Below are positions 1 through 10,905 of a stretch of DNA of 64,000 nt, piece by piece. Numbering within the stretch: the first letter of the stretch is position 1; each line of letters starts with the position of its first letter. The notes below the pieces were generated by a model that was not told the origin of the DNA, searched no databases, and saw nothing but the letters and a program-made list of their open reading frames with translations. The DNA is from Taudactylus pleione. Taxonomy: Eukaryota; Chordata; Amphibia; Anura; Myobatrachidae. The stretch covers positions 5,668,001 to 5,732,000 of the forward strand of contig JAUIMM010000534.1 in NCBI GenBank assembly GCA_031769625.1, written 5' to 3'. The position numbers were made by a program, and so were the translations under genes.

Positions 1-125
1 AGCATTTGCTGCCCGCCCGACTTTCAGCAATATCGGACAGCTGGACTGCGTCACATGCACTGCTTGATGGGGACTCGCAGAGATGGGAAAAGTGGCCCTC
101 TTCAAGTCCTATGATTAGTCGGGGG

Positions 126-302
126 TAATTTACTAAAGTGAGAGTTTTTAGAAGTGAGTTTTAAAAGTGATGTTGCCCATAGCAACCTATCAGATTCTAC
201 CTATTATTTTCTAGACCGTGCTGGTTAAATGTTCTGATTGGTTGCTATGGGCAACATCACTTTTAAAACTCACTTCTAAAAACTCTCACTTTAGTAAATT
301 TA
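126..302. repeat. Palindromic MITE
   Basis: The two halves are near-perfect inverted repeats. The left arm reads AATTTACTAAAGTGAGAG and then passes through TGTTGCCCATAGCAACC; the right arm at 235-302 is its reverse complement. The centre is about 45 bp. The 'TTTACTAA' ends and 'GCCCATAGCAACC' interior recur in other short fold-back elements of this window. It has no coding capacity. Its superfamily is not certain; the design fits a non-autonomous cut-and-paste transposon. Bases 1-125 before it show nothing I recognise. Confidence 0.8.
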
Positions 303-1874
303 CCCTGTCACCTTTTGCCTCTCCTTGTCGGTCTCTACCCATCACTCTCTGCTTCACCAAGTTACCGTCTGCCCGCCACCCTCTGCCTCTCCCTGTTATC
401 CTCTGTACATCACCCTTTGTCTCTCTCCATCATGCTAAGTGTCTATCCATCATTATCTGCCTATCACCATCTGCCTCGCTCTGTAACCCTCTTCCCACAC
501 CCTCTGCTGAAATCCCTCTCCCCATCACCCTCTGCCTCTCACTGTCACCCTCTGCCTCTCCCCACCACCCTCTGTCTCTCCCTGTCCACCTCTGCTCCTC
601 CCTGTCACCCTCTATCCATCACTCTATCCCTCTCCAACTTACCATATGACCATTAACCTCTGACTCTCCCTATCACCATCTGTGTCTCTCCATCACTCTC
701 TGCCCATCACCCTCTGCTTTCCCTATCACCCTCTGCATCGCCCGGTCACCGATTGCCCATGCCTCTCTGCTTGACTATGTCTCCCCGTCACCCTCTGCCT
801 CTCCCTGTCACCTTCTCTACACCACCCTCTCCCTGTCAACTTTTGCCTCTTCCTGTCACCCTCTACCCATTACCCTCTGCCTCTCCAGGTTATCATCAGC
901 CTGTCACCTGCTGCCTCTCCCTGTTACCCTGTTCCTATCACCCTCTGCCTCTCCCCAACACTCTTTACCAGTCATCCACTGCCTCTCACTAGTACCCTCT
1001 GACCATCACCCTCTTACTCTTTCTATCACCCTCTGCTACTCCATCACCTCTCTCCCTGTCACCCTCTATCCATCACCCTCTGCCTCTCCAAGTTACCAAC
1101 TGCCCATCACCCAAGCCTCTCCCTGTCACCCTCGGCCTCTCCATCACCCTCTCCCTGTCACCCTCTACCCATCCCCCTCTGCCTCTCCAAGTTACCATCC
1201 GTCCATCACCCCCTGCCTCTCCCTGGTACCCTGTGCCCGTCATCCTCTGCCTCTCTCTGTCACCCTCTGCCCATCAGCTTCTGCTTGACTCCCTCTTCCC
1301 ATCTCCCCCTGTCTCTCATGTTACCCTCTGCCTATCAACATTTGCCTCTCACTGTCACCCTCTACCTCTCCAAGTCACCCTTACCCCATCACCCTCTGCC
1401 TCTCACTGTTACTCTCTGCCTCTCCCCACCACTGTCTGGCTCTCCCTGTCCACCTCTGGCCCTCCCTGTCACTCTATTCATCACGCTATGCCTCTCCAAG
1501 TTACCATCTGCCAATACCCTCTATCTTTCCCCATCATCCTCTGTGTCTTTCCATCACTCTCTGCCCAACACCCTCCACCTCTATCACCCTCTGCCTGTCA
1601 CCTTTTACCTCTCCATATCACCCTCTGCCTCTCCCTGCCACTTTCTGCCCAGCACCCTCTGCTCGACTGTCTCTCCCTGTCACCCTCTGACTCTGTTATC
1701 CTCTGCCCATCACCCTCTGCCTCCCTCTGTTACCCTCTACTCCTCACCCTCTGCCTCTCCGTTACCCTGTGCCCATCACTCTGTGCATCTCCCATCACCA
1801 TTTGCCTCTCTCCATTACTCTCTACCCATCATACACTGCCTCTTCCTGTCACCCTGTGCCCATCACCCTCTGCC
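303..1874. repeat. CT-rich minisatellite, about 1.6 kb
   Basis: Imperfect tandem copies of units such as CACCCTCTGCCTCTCCCTGT and CTGCCCATCACC fill this stretch. The long open frames across it give only Ser/Pro/Leu/His-rich low-complexity peptides in two frames at once, so they are not genes. The array ends exactly where a Ty3/Gypsy LTR begins (TGTCACGCC at 1875). Confidence 0.9.
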
Positions 1875-2187
1875 TGTCACGCCTGATGGTTGGTTCAGGT
1901 TGGAACAGGCATACAAGGCTGAAGAGGAGTTTAGAGAGACGTAAAGGAACTTAGGTGGCTTGAGACAGGACCTCTTTATGTAATAACATGAGGAGGTAGA
2001 GATACGGCAGTGGATGATGGGCCCAAAGGCGATGACGAGAATAGAATGGCTTTATTGAACAGCAGGTTGGAATGGAAATGGATTTATAATATAGGATGAA
2101 TGGGAGGAATCAGATTGGAACCGGTAATGCTGTATTGAGAGCTGGATCAGTTTGAAACCGATGTAGATGAATTGAAAAACGTAATGC

Positions 2188-2385
2188 CATGGTTCGCAAA
2201 CTCGGTCCTCAGGACCCCACACAGTTCACGTTTTCCAGGTCACCCAGCAGATGCAGAGGTGTATTCATTACTCACTGACACATTTTAAAAGATCCACAGG
2301 TGGAGCTAAATTTTTCACTTGTGATTCTGTGAGACCTGGAAAACATGTACTGTTTGGGGTCCTGAGGACCGAGTTTGAGAACCTG
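2188..2385. repeat. hAT-like MITE inside the Gypsy LTR
   Basis: The ends are inverted repeats, GGTTCGCAAACTCGGTCC on the left and GGACCGAGTTTGAGAACC on the right. They extend inward through CTCAGGACCCCA and a 'CACGTTTTCCAGGTC' block. I could not find an exact target duplication, so the superfamily is a guess from the look of the ends. Confidence 0.6.
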
Positions 2386-3204
2386 TGACTTCAATCTGAT
2401 TTTGAAGAATTTATGAACTTAGGGCCTGATTCACTATGGATAGCAACTGCGATTGAAATAGCAATTACACAAGCAGTTCAGTATGCTAATCCATTGTGAT
2501 CGATTTTCCGTCGCAGCACTACATAGTGATGCCCACCTTACCTTACACACATCCGTAATGTTTAGCAAGACTGCAAAAACATTGGAACAATAAGAGCCTC
2601 ACGCTACACTTGCACAAGGTCAGACCTTAGCAATTTACCAATAAGGTGTATTCGGGCGCTAATCAGGGATGTTGTTCTAAAAAGCAGCTGCTGTTAAATG
2701 GGAGAAGTCAACTCCACATACAAATAGTTATCAAAAAAATAAAAACAAGCAGCACTGATAATAGCAAATTGCACAACAGTATGTCTCACAGTTGAATGGT
2801 ATTTATTACAAATAAATGTATAAAAAGTATTCAAAATCAATTGATAAATACATATTACAAGAACCAATATTACAAACACTTGTTCCTAATAGGTTGGTCG
2901 GACTAAATTGTTACTACTCACTAGGGCAAATGGCATGTAAACATGCTGGATGACATTCCATATATTTGGTCTCCCAATTCCACACCGCTGGAGGAACAGT
3001 CCCGTATTCAATAGTGGTTGTTATCCCAATATAAATGAGGGGTTGTAAATTCCTCACCAGTATCCGTTGTCTTGTTGGTAGAGTCCTTTGTGATTGACAG
3101 ATGAAAAAATGTCCCAATTTTGGAGTAGTGATGGTAAATTTGAAGTCCAATCCTGGTTCAAGTGTGATGGTAGGTTCTTGATAGATCCTTGATAGGTTAA
3201 TAAT

Positions 3205-3262
3205 CCATACTAACGCGTTTTGCTGCTGTTTCAATGCAGCTTTATCAAAGGTGACTTTCTCT
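3205..3262 (-). ncRNA. Possible degenerate hammerhead-like motif, left PLE repeat
   Basis: This is the inverted copy of the motif at 8770-8830. On the minus strand a TTGATAA-like segment is followed by a GCTGC/GCAGC hairpin and then AAAACGCGTTAG. Hammerhead ribozymes have been described in Penelope-like terminal repeats. Here the conserved GAAA is changed to AAAA and CTGATGA is degraded, so activity is not expected. The assignment is tentative. Confidence 0.2.
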
Positions 3263-4348
3263 CTGGCTTAACTGGGTTTAAATACCCTCCTAAATGAACC
3301 ATTCTGTGTGCATCTGATGTTAATTAGCCGTCTAATTACATACATCTTATCTATAAACATTTAAAAACAACGATATTTTGACTCAGAGGCAGACTTATCT
3401 AAAAATCCATTTATTTCAACAAGCACTAAATGCAAAAAAGAAGAATTGTTTTAAAAGACATATATTCAATATATACGCGATCATGTGATCGCTTGATAAC
3501 GCTCCTTACGTATTTAAAATAACTCACCTGTGGTCGCGACTGACGTCACTCCACCGGGCGGCTAGATTTAGAACATATTTTTCCATAGCCACTGTATACA
3601 GGCTTGGATACAAGAGGGGATAGCGCATTTAGCATTACTCCTTCCAAGTCATTGTTTAGATGACTTCCGGCTGATTGAAACGCATACGTCAGCGTTTCCA
3701 CCCAGTGTTACTCCTTCCGGGTAAATATTCAATTAGCATCCGGCTGGTTGAAATGCATACGTCAGCGTGTCATCTACACAACTGACGTTACTCCACCGGA
3801 TGACTAAATCTGGAGCACACCTCTTCATAGATCCTAAGCCCCATTTTATAGGTTTGAATACGGAAGGAGATAGCTAGATGCGCGTTACTCCTTCCGGAAT
3901 TATCCACAATTATTCAATTGGAACGCATACATCAGCGTTTCATTTTCCCTATACCAAAAAAGAGTTGGGCATATTTGACTGTCATAGCAACCAGCCCTGA
4001 ACAATATATAGGTCCGAGAGGCAAACATTCTTTCTTTTTCCAACTTATGTCTATGTTTGGAAGTCTAAGATGATGTTAAGTATTCCTGTTGTTACTGATC
4101 TTAGCAACAAAGCACCAAGAACAGTAAGGTCCATACATCTCTATTTAATAACTAAAATAATACAAAACTTCTAAATATGTGATAACCTTATCTATCATAA
4201 AAAAACAAAACAAAAAACAACCATGCATGTGTTGCTCATGGAGGTATTTTTTGTATTCTTTTACAAATCATATTACAATATTTAATTCAACTGACTCATT
4301 TAAACCTCCCGGAAAAATAGAATTCATTTTATACATCCAAAACACTTC

Positions 4349-5214
4349 TTATCTACATAATCTCCTATATTGGTCTCCCCCACGTTCAGTTACTTGAATG
4401 GATTCCAAACCTATTAATTTTAAACATTTAGGATCCCCTTTATGATTTTCACTATAGTGTTTTGATACACTATGGGTTTGTACTCCATTCAGTATATTTC
4501 TACGATGTTCTAAAAAGCGTGTTTTGAGTGGGCGTGTGGTTCTGCCTATATATTTTAAGGTGCATCCGCAAACTAGCATATATATAACATAAGATGTATC
4601 ACAATTAATGAAGTTTTTAATAACATATGGTTTCTCCTTTTCCAGATTAACTGTAAGAGTACGATTTTGAACAAAATTACAAGTGATGCATTTACTCTTT
4701 CCACACTTGTAGAATGCTTTTGGTCTTTTCGGAAGCCAATCTAGTTCTTTTATTAAGCAATCTGTTTTTATAGGTTTCAAATGGCTTGGTGCCAGCATAT
4801 TTTTAAAAGACTTATTTAAGCATGAAGCGCGGTTTCTGTGGTAACAGATTTCCTAGTATATTATCTTGTTTCAAAATGTTGTACTTATTTTGGACAATCC
4901 TCTTAATTTCTGTAACACTGATTATTGTATGTAGAGATAAATGCAAAATCCCCAATAGATTCTTCTTTTTTCTTTTTTCTATTTTGGGTTAGAAGATCCT
5001 CCCTATTTGTATCTCGTACCTCTTCATATGCTTTTCTAATTAATGGTTCTGGATATCCACGTTCCGAAAAGGATTCTATCATAGGTCGAATTTGTCTGTC
5101 AAAAGTTTCTATATCAGAACAATTTCTCTTAAGACGTAACATCTGACCCCTTGGAATATTCCTTTTCCAAGGGGGATAATGTACACTATTATAATGGAGG
5201 TAGGCATTACTCAC
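4349..5214 (-). pseudogene. PLE C-terminal part with GIY-YIG endonuclease (broken)
   Basis: Two frames cover this part. The first (4903-5214) continues the reverse transcriptase into a basic linker. The second (4349-4798) holds the endonuclease: a CxxxxC-type cluster (KCGKSKCITC), then YVIYMLVC, then KYIGRTTRPLKTRFLEH and a later SKHY segment. YVIYML stands for GIY and KYIGRT for YIG, with the arginine and downstream residues of the fold present. In PLEs this domain nicks the target for priming. The break between the frames near 4800-4900 and the one near 5210 show the gene is inactive. Confidence 0.85.
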
Positions 5215-6254
5215 CCACCTCCTTAAAGTAATTACAGGTGCATATTTTATTGTCCTTTATTTCTAGTGTTATATCCAAAAAATTAATTTTTGAAACATCA
5301 AATGAATGCGTAAAGGTTAAATTGAAAGAATTGGAATTTAAATGGGTGACAAAAGAGTGAGCAGATTTGTGATCCCCATCCCAAATAATAAATAGATGAT
5401 CTATATAACGGCCATAGAGAACCAGGTGCACGCCAAAGTCGCTCCCCCACACAAGCTGGTTTTCGACCTCACCCATGTAGAGGTTGGCATAACTGGGCGC
5501 GAACCTGGTTCCCATGGCCGTTCCCATCACCTGTAAGAAAAATGTGTCCAGAAATAGAAAATAATTGTGTTTGAGAATAAAATCTATAGAATCTAAAATA
5601 AATGAACAGTGTCTCCCATCGAGGTCCCCATCTCTACGCAATTTATTGGCAATAGCCTGTACACCCAACCCATGAGGAATATTGGTGTACAGGCTTTGCA
5701 CATCTAGAGTTAGGAAGGCATACGATTCCTTCCAAACTATATCTTTAATTTGATTGAGAAAATGGGTGGTATCTTTGATGTGGGACCTCAACTGGGAGAC
5801 ACGGGGCTGTAAAAAAGAATCTACATAAAAAGAAAGATTGGAAGTAATAGAATTAATACCAGAAATAATAGGTCTGCCCGGGGGTGAAGTGAGGGATTTG
5901 TGTATTTTTGGGTAAATGGTAATAAATGGGAACTGTGGGATAAGATGAATACAAAAAACGGAACTCTTCTTTCGAGATAACCCCATCACTTAAGGCTTGA
6001 TCCAAGAGGTTATGGAGTTCTAAATTAAAAATTGATGTTGGGTCTTTTTGTAATATTCTGTAAAACTCAGGATTTTTCAGCTGCCTATTGGCTTCTGAGA
6101 TATAATCACTCCTATCTTGAATTACAAGACCCCCTCCCTTGTCGGCCTCCTTAATTATTATAGAATTATCTTTCATAAGTTTGTGGATGGCTTTTCTCTC
6201 CCATTTATTAAGGTTATCTTTCTTCAAGACATTTCCTTTTTTGTTTGAACACAT
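5207..6254 (-). pseudogene. PLE reverse transcriptase domain (frameshifted, YIDH in place of YIDD)
   Basis: The N-terminal part (5853-6254) carries KEADKGGGLVIQDRSDY, the first RT block of Penelope-like proteins. A shift near 5910 leads to the second frame (5207-5989), with PKIHKSLTSPPGRPIISG, LDVQSLYTNIPHGLG, GTAMGTRFAPSYANLYMGEVE and RYIDHLFIIW. The last motif is the polymerase active site. The second aspartate is replaced by histidine (CAT, 5396-5398 on the + strand), which should abolish catalysis. The block order and the 'ATRFAPSYANLYMG'-like box separate it from LINE and LTR enzymes. Confidence 0.9.
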
Positions 6255-6328
6255 AAATTTGAAGTCTTCTAAGGTCGTTTTATAGAAACTCTCAATACTT
6301 GAGCCCTTAGACTTAATTGGATAAAAAT

Positions 6329-6479
6329 TAGGGGTGAGCGGGTTCGGTTTTACTCGGTTTTACTCGGTTCTTATCGCCACTTTACTGCAAATTCAGCTCC
6401 ATTTTATTCGCTATCCCAAACACATGTTCGGCGATAGCCAATAAAAAGATCCGAGTAAACCCGAACCCGCTCACCCCTA
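6329..6479. mobile_element. 151-bp hAT MITE inside the PLE
   Basis: Terminal inverted repeats are TAGGGGTGAGCGGGTTC and its reverse complement. An exact 8-bp target duplication, ATAAAAAT, flanks it (6321-6328 and 6480-6487). The ends match the right end of the hAT element at 36101-40078 (TAGGAGTGAGCGGGTTC), so that family probably mobilised it. It inserted between the N-terminal region and the RT core of the PLE. Confidence 0.9.
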
Positions 6480-6493
6480 ATAAAAATCTGACT

Positions 6494-7544
6494 TTAGTTT
6501 GAAACTTTTTTATTTATATCAAAAATAGGCCGAGAATTCTTAGAGATATTGTCATTACTCTCCTCCCAAAGTTCTTTTAGGGTATTTAATGCTATTTTGT
6601 CTCCCTCATCCAATATAATGGGAGTAGCTTCTTCCTTATTTTTATAGAGGGTCTGTTTAGCAAAATACTTTTTTCTACATAACGTCCTCACATATCTATT
6701 AAGCTCAACAAACAAATTGAAAATATTAGGGGCGGTAGATGGTGAGAATTTGAGACCTTTACTTATGGTTTGCAATTCATTTTCAGTCAATTGTTTTGAC
6801 GATAAATTAAATATATTATTATTCATTTTATTGCTCCTTCTTCTTAATTTAAGTCTCTTAAGAACCTCTTTCTTTCCTCCTCTTCTACCTCGAAGTTGAT
6901 ATTTCTTTTTCTTTTTTGTGGGCTTAGTAGTTGCTTCCTGTCTATGTCCTGTATTCTCCTTTTTCATTGTTCTAAAAAAACTTTTTGAGATGGAGGACTC
7001 ATCTCTAAATTGGGTCTTTCCTTTTGGTCTGGCTCCTAATCCATTAGTACCCATTTTTTTAAAATCCATAGAATGACTTTGAAAATCTGTTAAAGATCTT
7101 TTTCTTTGTGGTCTAAAAGTCTGGCGATCAGAAAATTTTCTTTGTCTCCCCATAGAGTTACGGGTGTCGTGTGAAGACCACATGTTTTTTGATACCTTGT
7201 GGTCTAATCCCACTTGACCATGATTACTATAAGTTTGATCAGTAATTCTTATTTTTCTGTTTATAAGTTCTATTTTTTCCTTGTTTATAATCATCTATAT
7301 CCCGTTGAAATTTCTTACATTTATTATTTATCAATAACTCTTCACAATTAGCTATCTTTTCAGTTATCACTATATCTCTTTCTTTAAATTCTCTTTCCTG
7401 ATTATGAGGTTCTAATTTAATTTTTAGAAGTTCTATTTCAGATTCTAAAGTCTTGACTTTATCCATTCTATATTCAATTACCAATTGCATTAATGTTAAC
7501 GAACATTTGTTTAGTATTTTTTCCCATCTATCCTGAAATTCCAC
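6494..7544 (-). pseudogene. PLE N-terminal region (coiled coil and basic part)
   Basis: The upstream frame (7239-7544) begins with a charged helical stretch (KVKTLESEIELLKIKLEPH) that looks like a coiled coil. It overlaps the next frame (6494-7294) near 7270. That frame is rich in Lys and Arg (KKKKKYQLRGRRGGKK) and contains NLSSKQLTENELQTISKGL, the conserved box before the RT in vertebrate Penelope proteins. At least one frameshift joins the two. The reading frame is interrupted downstream by the MITE at 6329-6479. Confidence 0.75.
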
Positions 7545-8769
7545 ATTATCCTGAAAAAAATAGAGGGCTTAAATAATCTTAGTCCTCTGGGTATAATATT
7601 TTTATCTACATATTTCTGTAGATTTACACTGTCTAACCAGTGTTTTGTTTCTGATTTTAAAAGATTTTCCAATCTACAGAAATCCTCTCGAAGACAATTT
7701 TCAGATACATTTACATTCTATTGAATATTCCCATTTAGATAGATAAGTCTGCCTCCTACTGAGTCTCTCATTAAAATTAGAAAAACAGCCCATGCTGCCC
7801 AAATAGGACTATGTGTAATAGTAATAGCAATTTACCAATAAGGTGTATTCGGGCGCTGATCAGGGATGTTTTTCTAAAAAGCAGCTGCTGTTAAATGGGA
7901 CAAGTCAACTCCACATACAAATAGATATCAAAAAAATAAAAACAAGCAGCGCTGATAATAGCAAATTGCACAACAGTATGTCTCACAGTTGAATGGTATT
8001 TATTACAAATAAATGTATAAAAAGTATTAAAAATCAATTGATAAATACATATTACAAGAACCAATATTACAAACACTTGTTCCTAATAGGTTGGTCGGAC
8101 TAAATTGTTACTACTCAATTTGTGGATAATTCCGGAAGGAGTAACGCGCATCTCGCTATCTCCTTCCGTATTCAAACCTATAAAATGGGGCTTAGGATCT
8201 ATGAAGAGGTGTGCTCCAGATTTAGTCATCCGGTGGAGTAATGTCAGTTGTGTAGATAACACGCTGACGTATGCGTTTCAACCAGCCGGATGCTAATTGA
8301 ATATTTACCCGGAAGGAGTAACACTGGGTGGAAACACTGACGTATGCATTTCAATCAGCTGGAAGTCATCTAAACAATGACCTGGAAGGAGTAACGCTAA
8401 ATGCGCTATCCCCTCTTGAATCCAAGCCCGTATACAGTGGCTATGGAAAAATATGTTCTAAATCTAGCCGCCCGGTGGAGTGACGTCAGTCGCGACCACA
8501 AGTGAGTTATTTTAAATACGTAAGGCGCGTTATCAAGCGATCACATGATCGCGTATATATTGAATATATGTCTTTTAAAACAATTCTTCTTTTTTGCATT
8601 TAGTGCTTGTTGAAATCAATGGATTTTTAGATAAGTCTGCCTCTGAGTCAAAATATTGTTGTTTTCAAATGTTTATAGATAAGATGTATGTAATTAGACG
8701 GCTAATTAACATCAGATGCACACAGAATGGTTCATTTAGGAGGGTATTTAAACCCAGTTAAGCCAGAGA

Positions 8770-8830
8770 GAAAGTCACCTTTGATAAAGCTGCATTGAAA
8801 CAGCAGCGAAACGCGTTAGTGTGGATTATT
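8770..8830 (+). ncRNA. Possible degenerate hammerhead-like motif, right PLE repeat
   Basis: TTGATAA, a hairpin with GCTGC/GCAGC arms and GAAACGCGTTAG follow each other. This resembles the order CTGANGA, stem II, GAAA, stem III of hammerhead ribozymes, which are reported in Penelope terminal repeats. GAAA is kept here, but CTGATGA is not, and the stem I pairing is weak. I call it a possible relic only. Confidence 0.25.
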
Positions 8831-9931
8831 AACCTATCAAGGATCTATCAAGAACCTACCATCACACTTGAACCAGGATTGGACTTCAAATTTACCATCA
8901 CTACTCCAAAATTGGGACATTTTTTCATCTGTCAATCACAAAGGACTCTACCAACAATTCAACGGATACTGGTGAGGAATTTACAACCCCTCATTTATAT
9001 TGGGATAACAACCACTATTGAATACGGGACTGTTCCTCCAGCGGTGTGGAATTGGGAGACCAAATATATGGAATGTCATCCAGCATGTTTACATGCCATT
9101 TGCCCTAGTGAGTAGTAACAATTTAGTCCGACCAACCTATTAGGAACAAGTGTTTGTAATATTGGTTCTTGTAATATGTATTTATCAATTGATTTTGAAT
9201 ACTTTTTATACATTTATTTGTAATAAATACCATTCAACTGTGAGACATACTGTTGTGCAATTTGCTATTATCAGTGCTGCTTGTTTTTATTTTTTGAAGG
9301 TCAGACCTTACTCAGAAATTGCTAACTTCAACGCATGCCATGAGTACTCAAGCTGCGTAAGGCATCGCAGTGAATATTTTATGCACTACCCTGTAACGGC
9401 GTTCAAACATGCAGGCACGCCTGCATACCGCCGACCACCACCTGATCACCACCCACAAATGGTACTTCCTGTCAATCACTCTGCGATTGGTCTACGTAGT
9501 CACTGTAATCGCAGTCCCCATCGCAATGGCCGGTTCACGTATGAGCACTGTAGTGCATGCGCAAAACGCAACAATCGGGCATTTGCATGCGTAATCGCAG
9601 TTGCGAACGGTAATAAATCAGGATCTTAATTGATATGAGTCCAAAGAATTGATGAATTTGATCAGTTGGGACCAATGTTGATGAATTCAAGAACTTAATT
9701 GATAAGAGTCTGATGTTGATTAACTTGATCGGTTGGGACCAATGTTGATGAATTGGGTAATTTAATTCATATGAATCCGATGTTGATGAATTAATGAACT
9801 TGATCGGTTAGAACCGATCTTGATGAATTGAAGAACTTAATTGATATGAGTCCAATGTTGGAAGCATCGGATGAGAATGATGGTAGGAGGTACTGTATCG
9901 GCTGGAACCGATGGTGGCTGTAAGAACAACA

Positions 9932-10905
9932 GGTCTATTTACTAAGCTTTGTTAGGAGATAAAGGCCCTCATTCAGAGCCGCTCGTTAGCGGCAGTACGC
10001 TCGTTCCGAGCGATGTTTGCACATCTGCGCATGCGTACGGTTTTTAGTACGCATGCGCGAACCAGTCAGTGCGGCCAAAAATCGTTTGTACGCTATATAG
10101 CGAGTGCCTGCTATTTTGAGTGACAGAATGAGGCGTATGTGGGTGGTAACAGGGGAAGGTGCTTGAAAATGGGGAGTGGAGATCCGAACACAGGCGTGCT
10201 TAAAGGTCAAAACGGGCGTATTATGGGTGTGCATAATTAATACAGCAGCGTCATTGACCACGTCACTGGGTTATTTTATAGCCAGAACTGCTCGCAAATT
10301 TGTGGTAGCAAACACCAACCACAAGAATAGCGAGCAGTTCATACGCTGGTCGATGTACTCGATTAATCTAATAAATAGCGGACATGACGTATGGTGCGAG
10401 CGGCCAGGGGGCGTTTTTACCAAATAAACGAGCGTATGTTTTGCTCGCTCGTTCAGACTTAGAGGTGTGAACAGACTGCAATTTGCGAACGGATCATTTG
10501 AATAGCCACCCCTTGTTTTTGAACGAACGACCGCAAATAGCGAACGGCTCTGAATGAGGGCCAAAGTGAAATGTGATAAGGTACCAGCCAACCAGCTCCT
10601 AACTGCCATGTCACAGGCTGTTTGAAAAATGGCAGTTAGGAGCTGAGTGGCTGCTACCTAATCACCGTTCACTTTGGGGTCTATTTACTAAGAAGTGTTA
10701 GGCGACAGAGTGAAAAGTGATAAGAAAGTGATTAGGTGCCAGCCAATCAGCTCCTAACTGTCATTTTTCAAACACAGCCTGTGAGATGGCAGTTGGGAGC
10801 TGATAGGCTGGCACCTTATCACTTTCTTATCACTTTTCACTCTGTCTCCTAACACTGCTTAGTAAATAGACCCCTAAATCTCCTAACAATACTTAGTAAA
10901 TAGAC
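9932..10905. repeat. Nested palindromic MITEs with TCTATTTACTAAG ends
   Basis: The outer element starts GGTCTATTTACTAAGC (9932) and ends CTTAGTAAATAGAC (10905). It was hit twice. A GGCCCTCATTCAGAG element sits at 9964-10562, and a second member of the same TTTACTAA family at 10676-10874 (GGGGTCTATTTACTAAG to CTTAGTAAATAGACCCC). The bodies share the AGCTCCTAACTGCCAT / ATGGCAGTTAGGAGCT hairpin seen also at 41061 and 51769. The whole unit sits in the Gypsy LTR. Confidence 0.8.
9964..10562. mobile_element. GGCCCTCATTCAGAG MITE with AAA duplication
   Basis: The ends are GGCCCTCATTCAGAGCCG and its inverse, flanked by AAA on both sides (9961-9963 and 10563-10565). The whole body aligns in reverse orientation with the element at 54256-54840, including the 'ACCACAAGAATAGCGAGC' and 'TTAATCTAATAAATAGCG' blocks. 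This gives two near full-length copies of one subfamily in the window. Confidence 0.85.

Larger units (their letters stand above)
2630..9296 (-). mobile_element. Penelope-like element (PLE) with complex terminal repeats
   Basis: The insertion is flanked by an exact 14-bp target duplication, AAGGTCAGACCTTA, at 2616-2629 and 9297-9310. The minus strand codes for a Penelope-type reverse transcriptase followed by a C-terminal GIY-YIG endonuclease, the arrangement that defines the family. A direct repeat (2630-2920 and 7827-8117, 291 bp each) and an inverted repeat (2733-3910 and about 8120-9295, near 1.18 kb) make the ends. Such mixed direct and inverted pseudo-LTRs are known for Penelope elements. 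The coding region is broken by frameshifts, a small hAT MITE and a changed catalytic residue, so the copy is dead. Confidence 0.9.
2422..9625. mobile_element. GGGCCTGATTCA MITE (TTA target duplication), split by a Penelope-like element
   Basis: The left end GGGCCTGATTCACTATG is preceded by TTA (2419-2421). The right end ATAAATCAGGATC is followed by TTA (9626-9628). Its body is 2422-2629 plus 9311-9625; everything between is the Penelope-like insertion. A related copy without that insertion lies at about 16267-16775, where the bases matching the target run unbroken (GCACAAGGTCAGAGGTCAATC). The 3-bp duplication fits the PIF/Harbinger superfamily, but no transposase is present, so this is inference. 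Confidence 0.75.

Noticed and set aside
218..1954. Long open frames rich in Ser, Pro, Leu and His
   Set aside because: They lie in a CT-rich minisatellite, are open in several frames at once and have no domain.
2914..3234. A 106-residue frame with an almost identical partner on the other strand at 8795-9115
   Set aside because: The two are the arms of the PLE inverted repeat. The frame may be chance; no known domain is seen.
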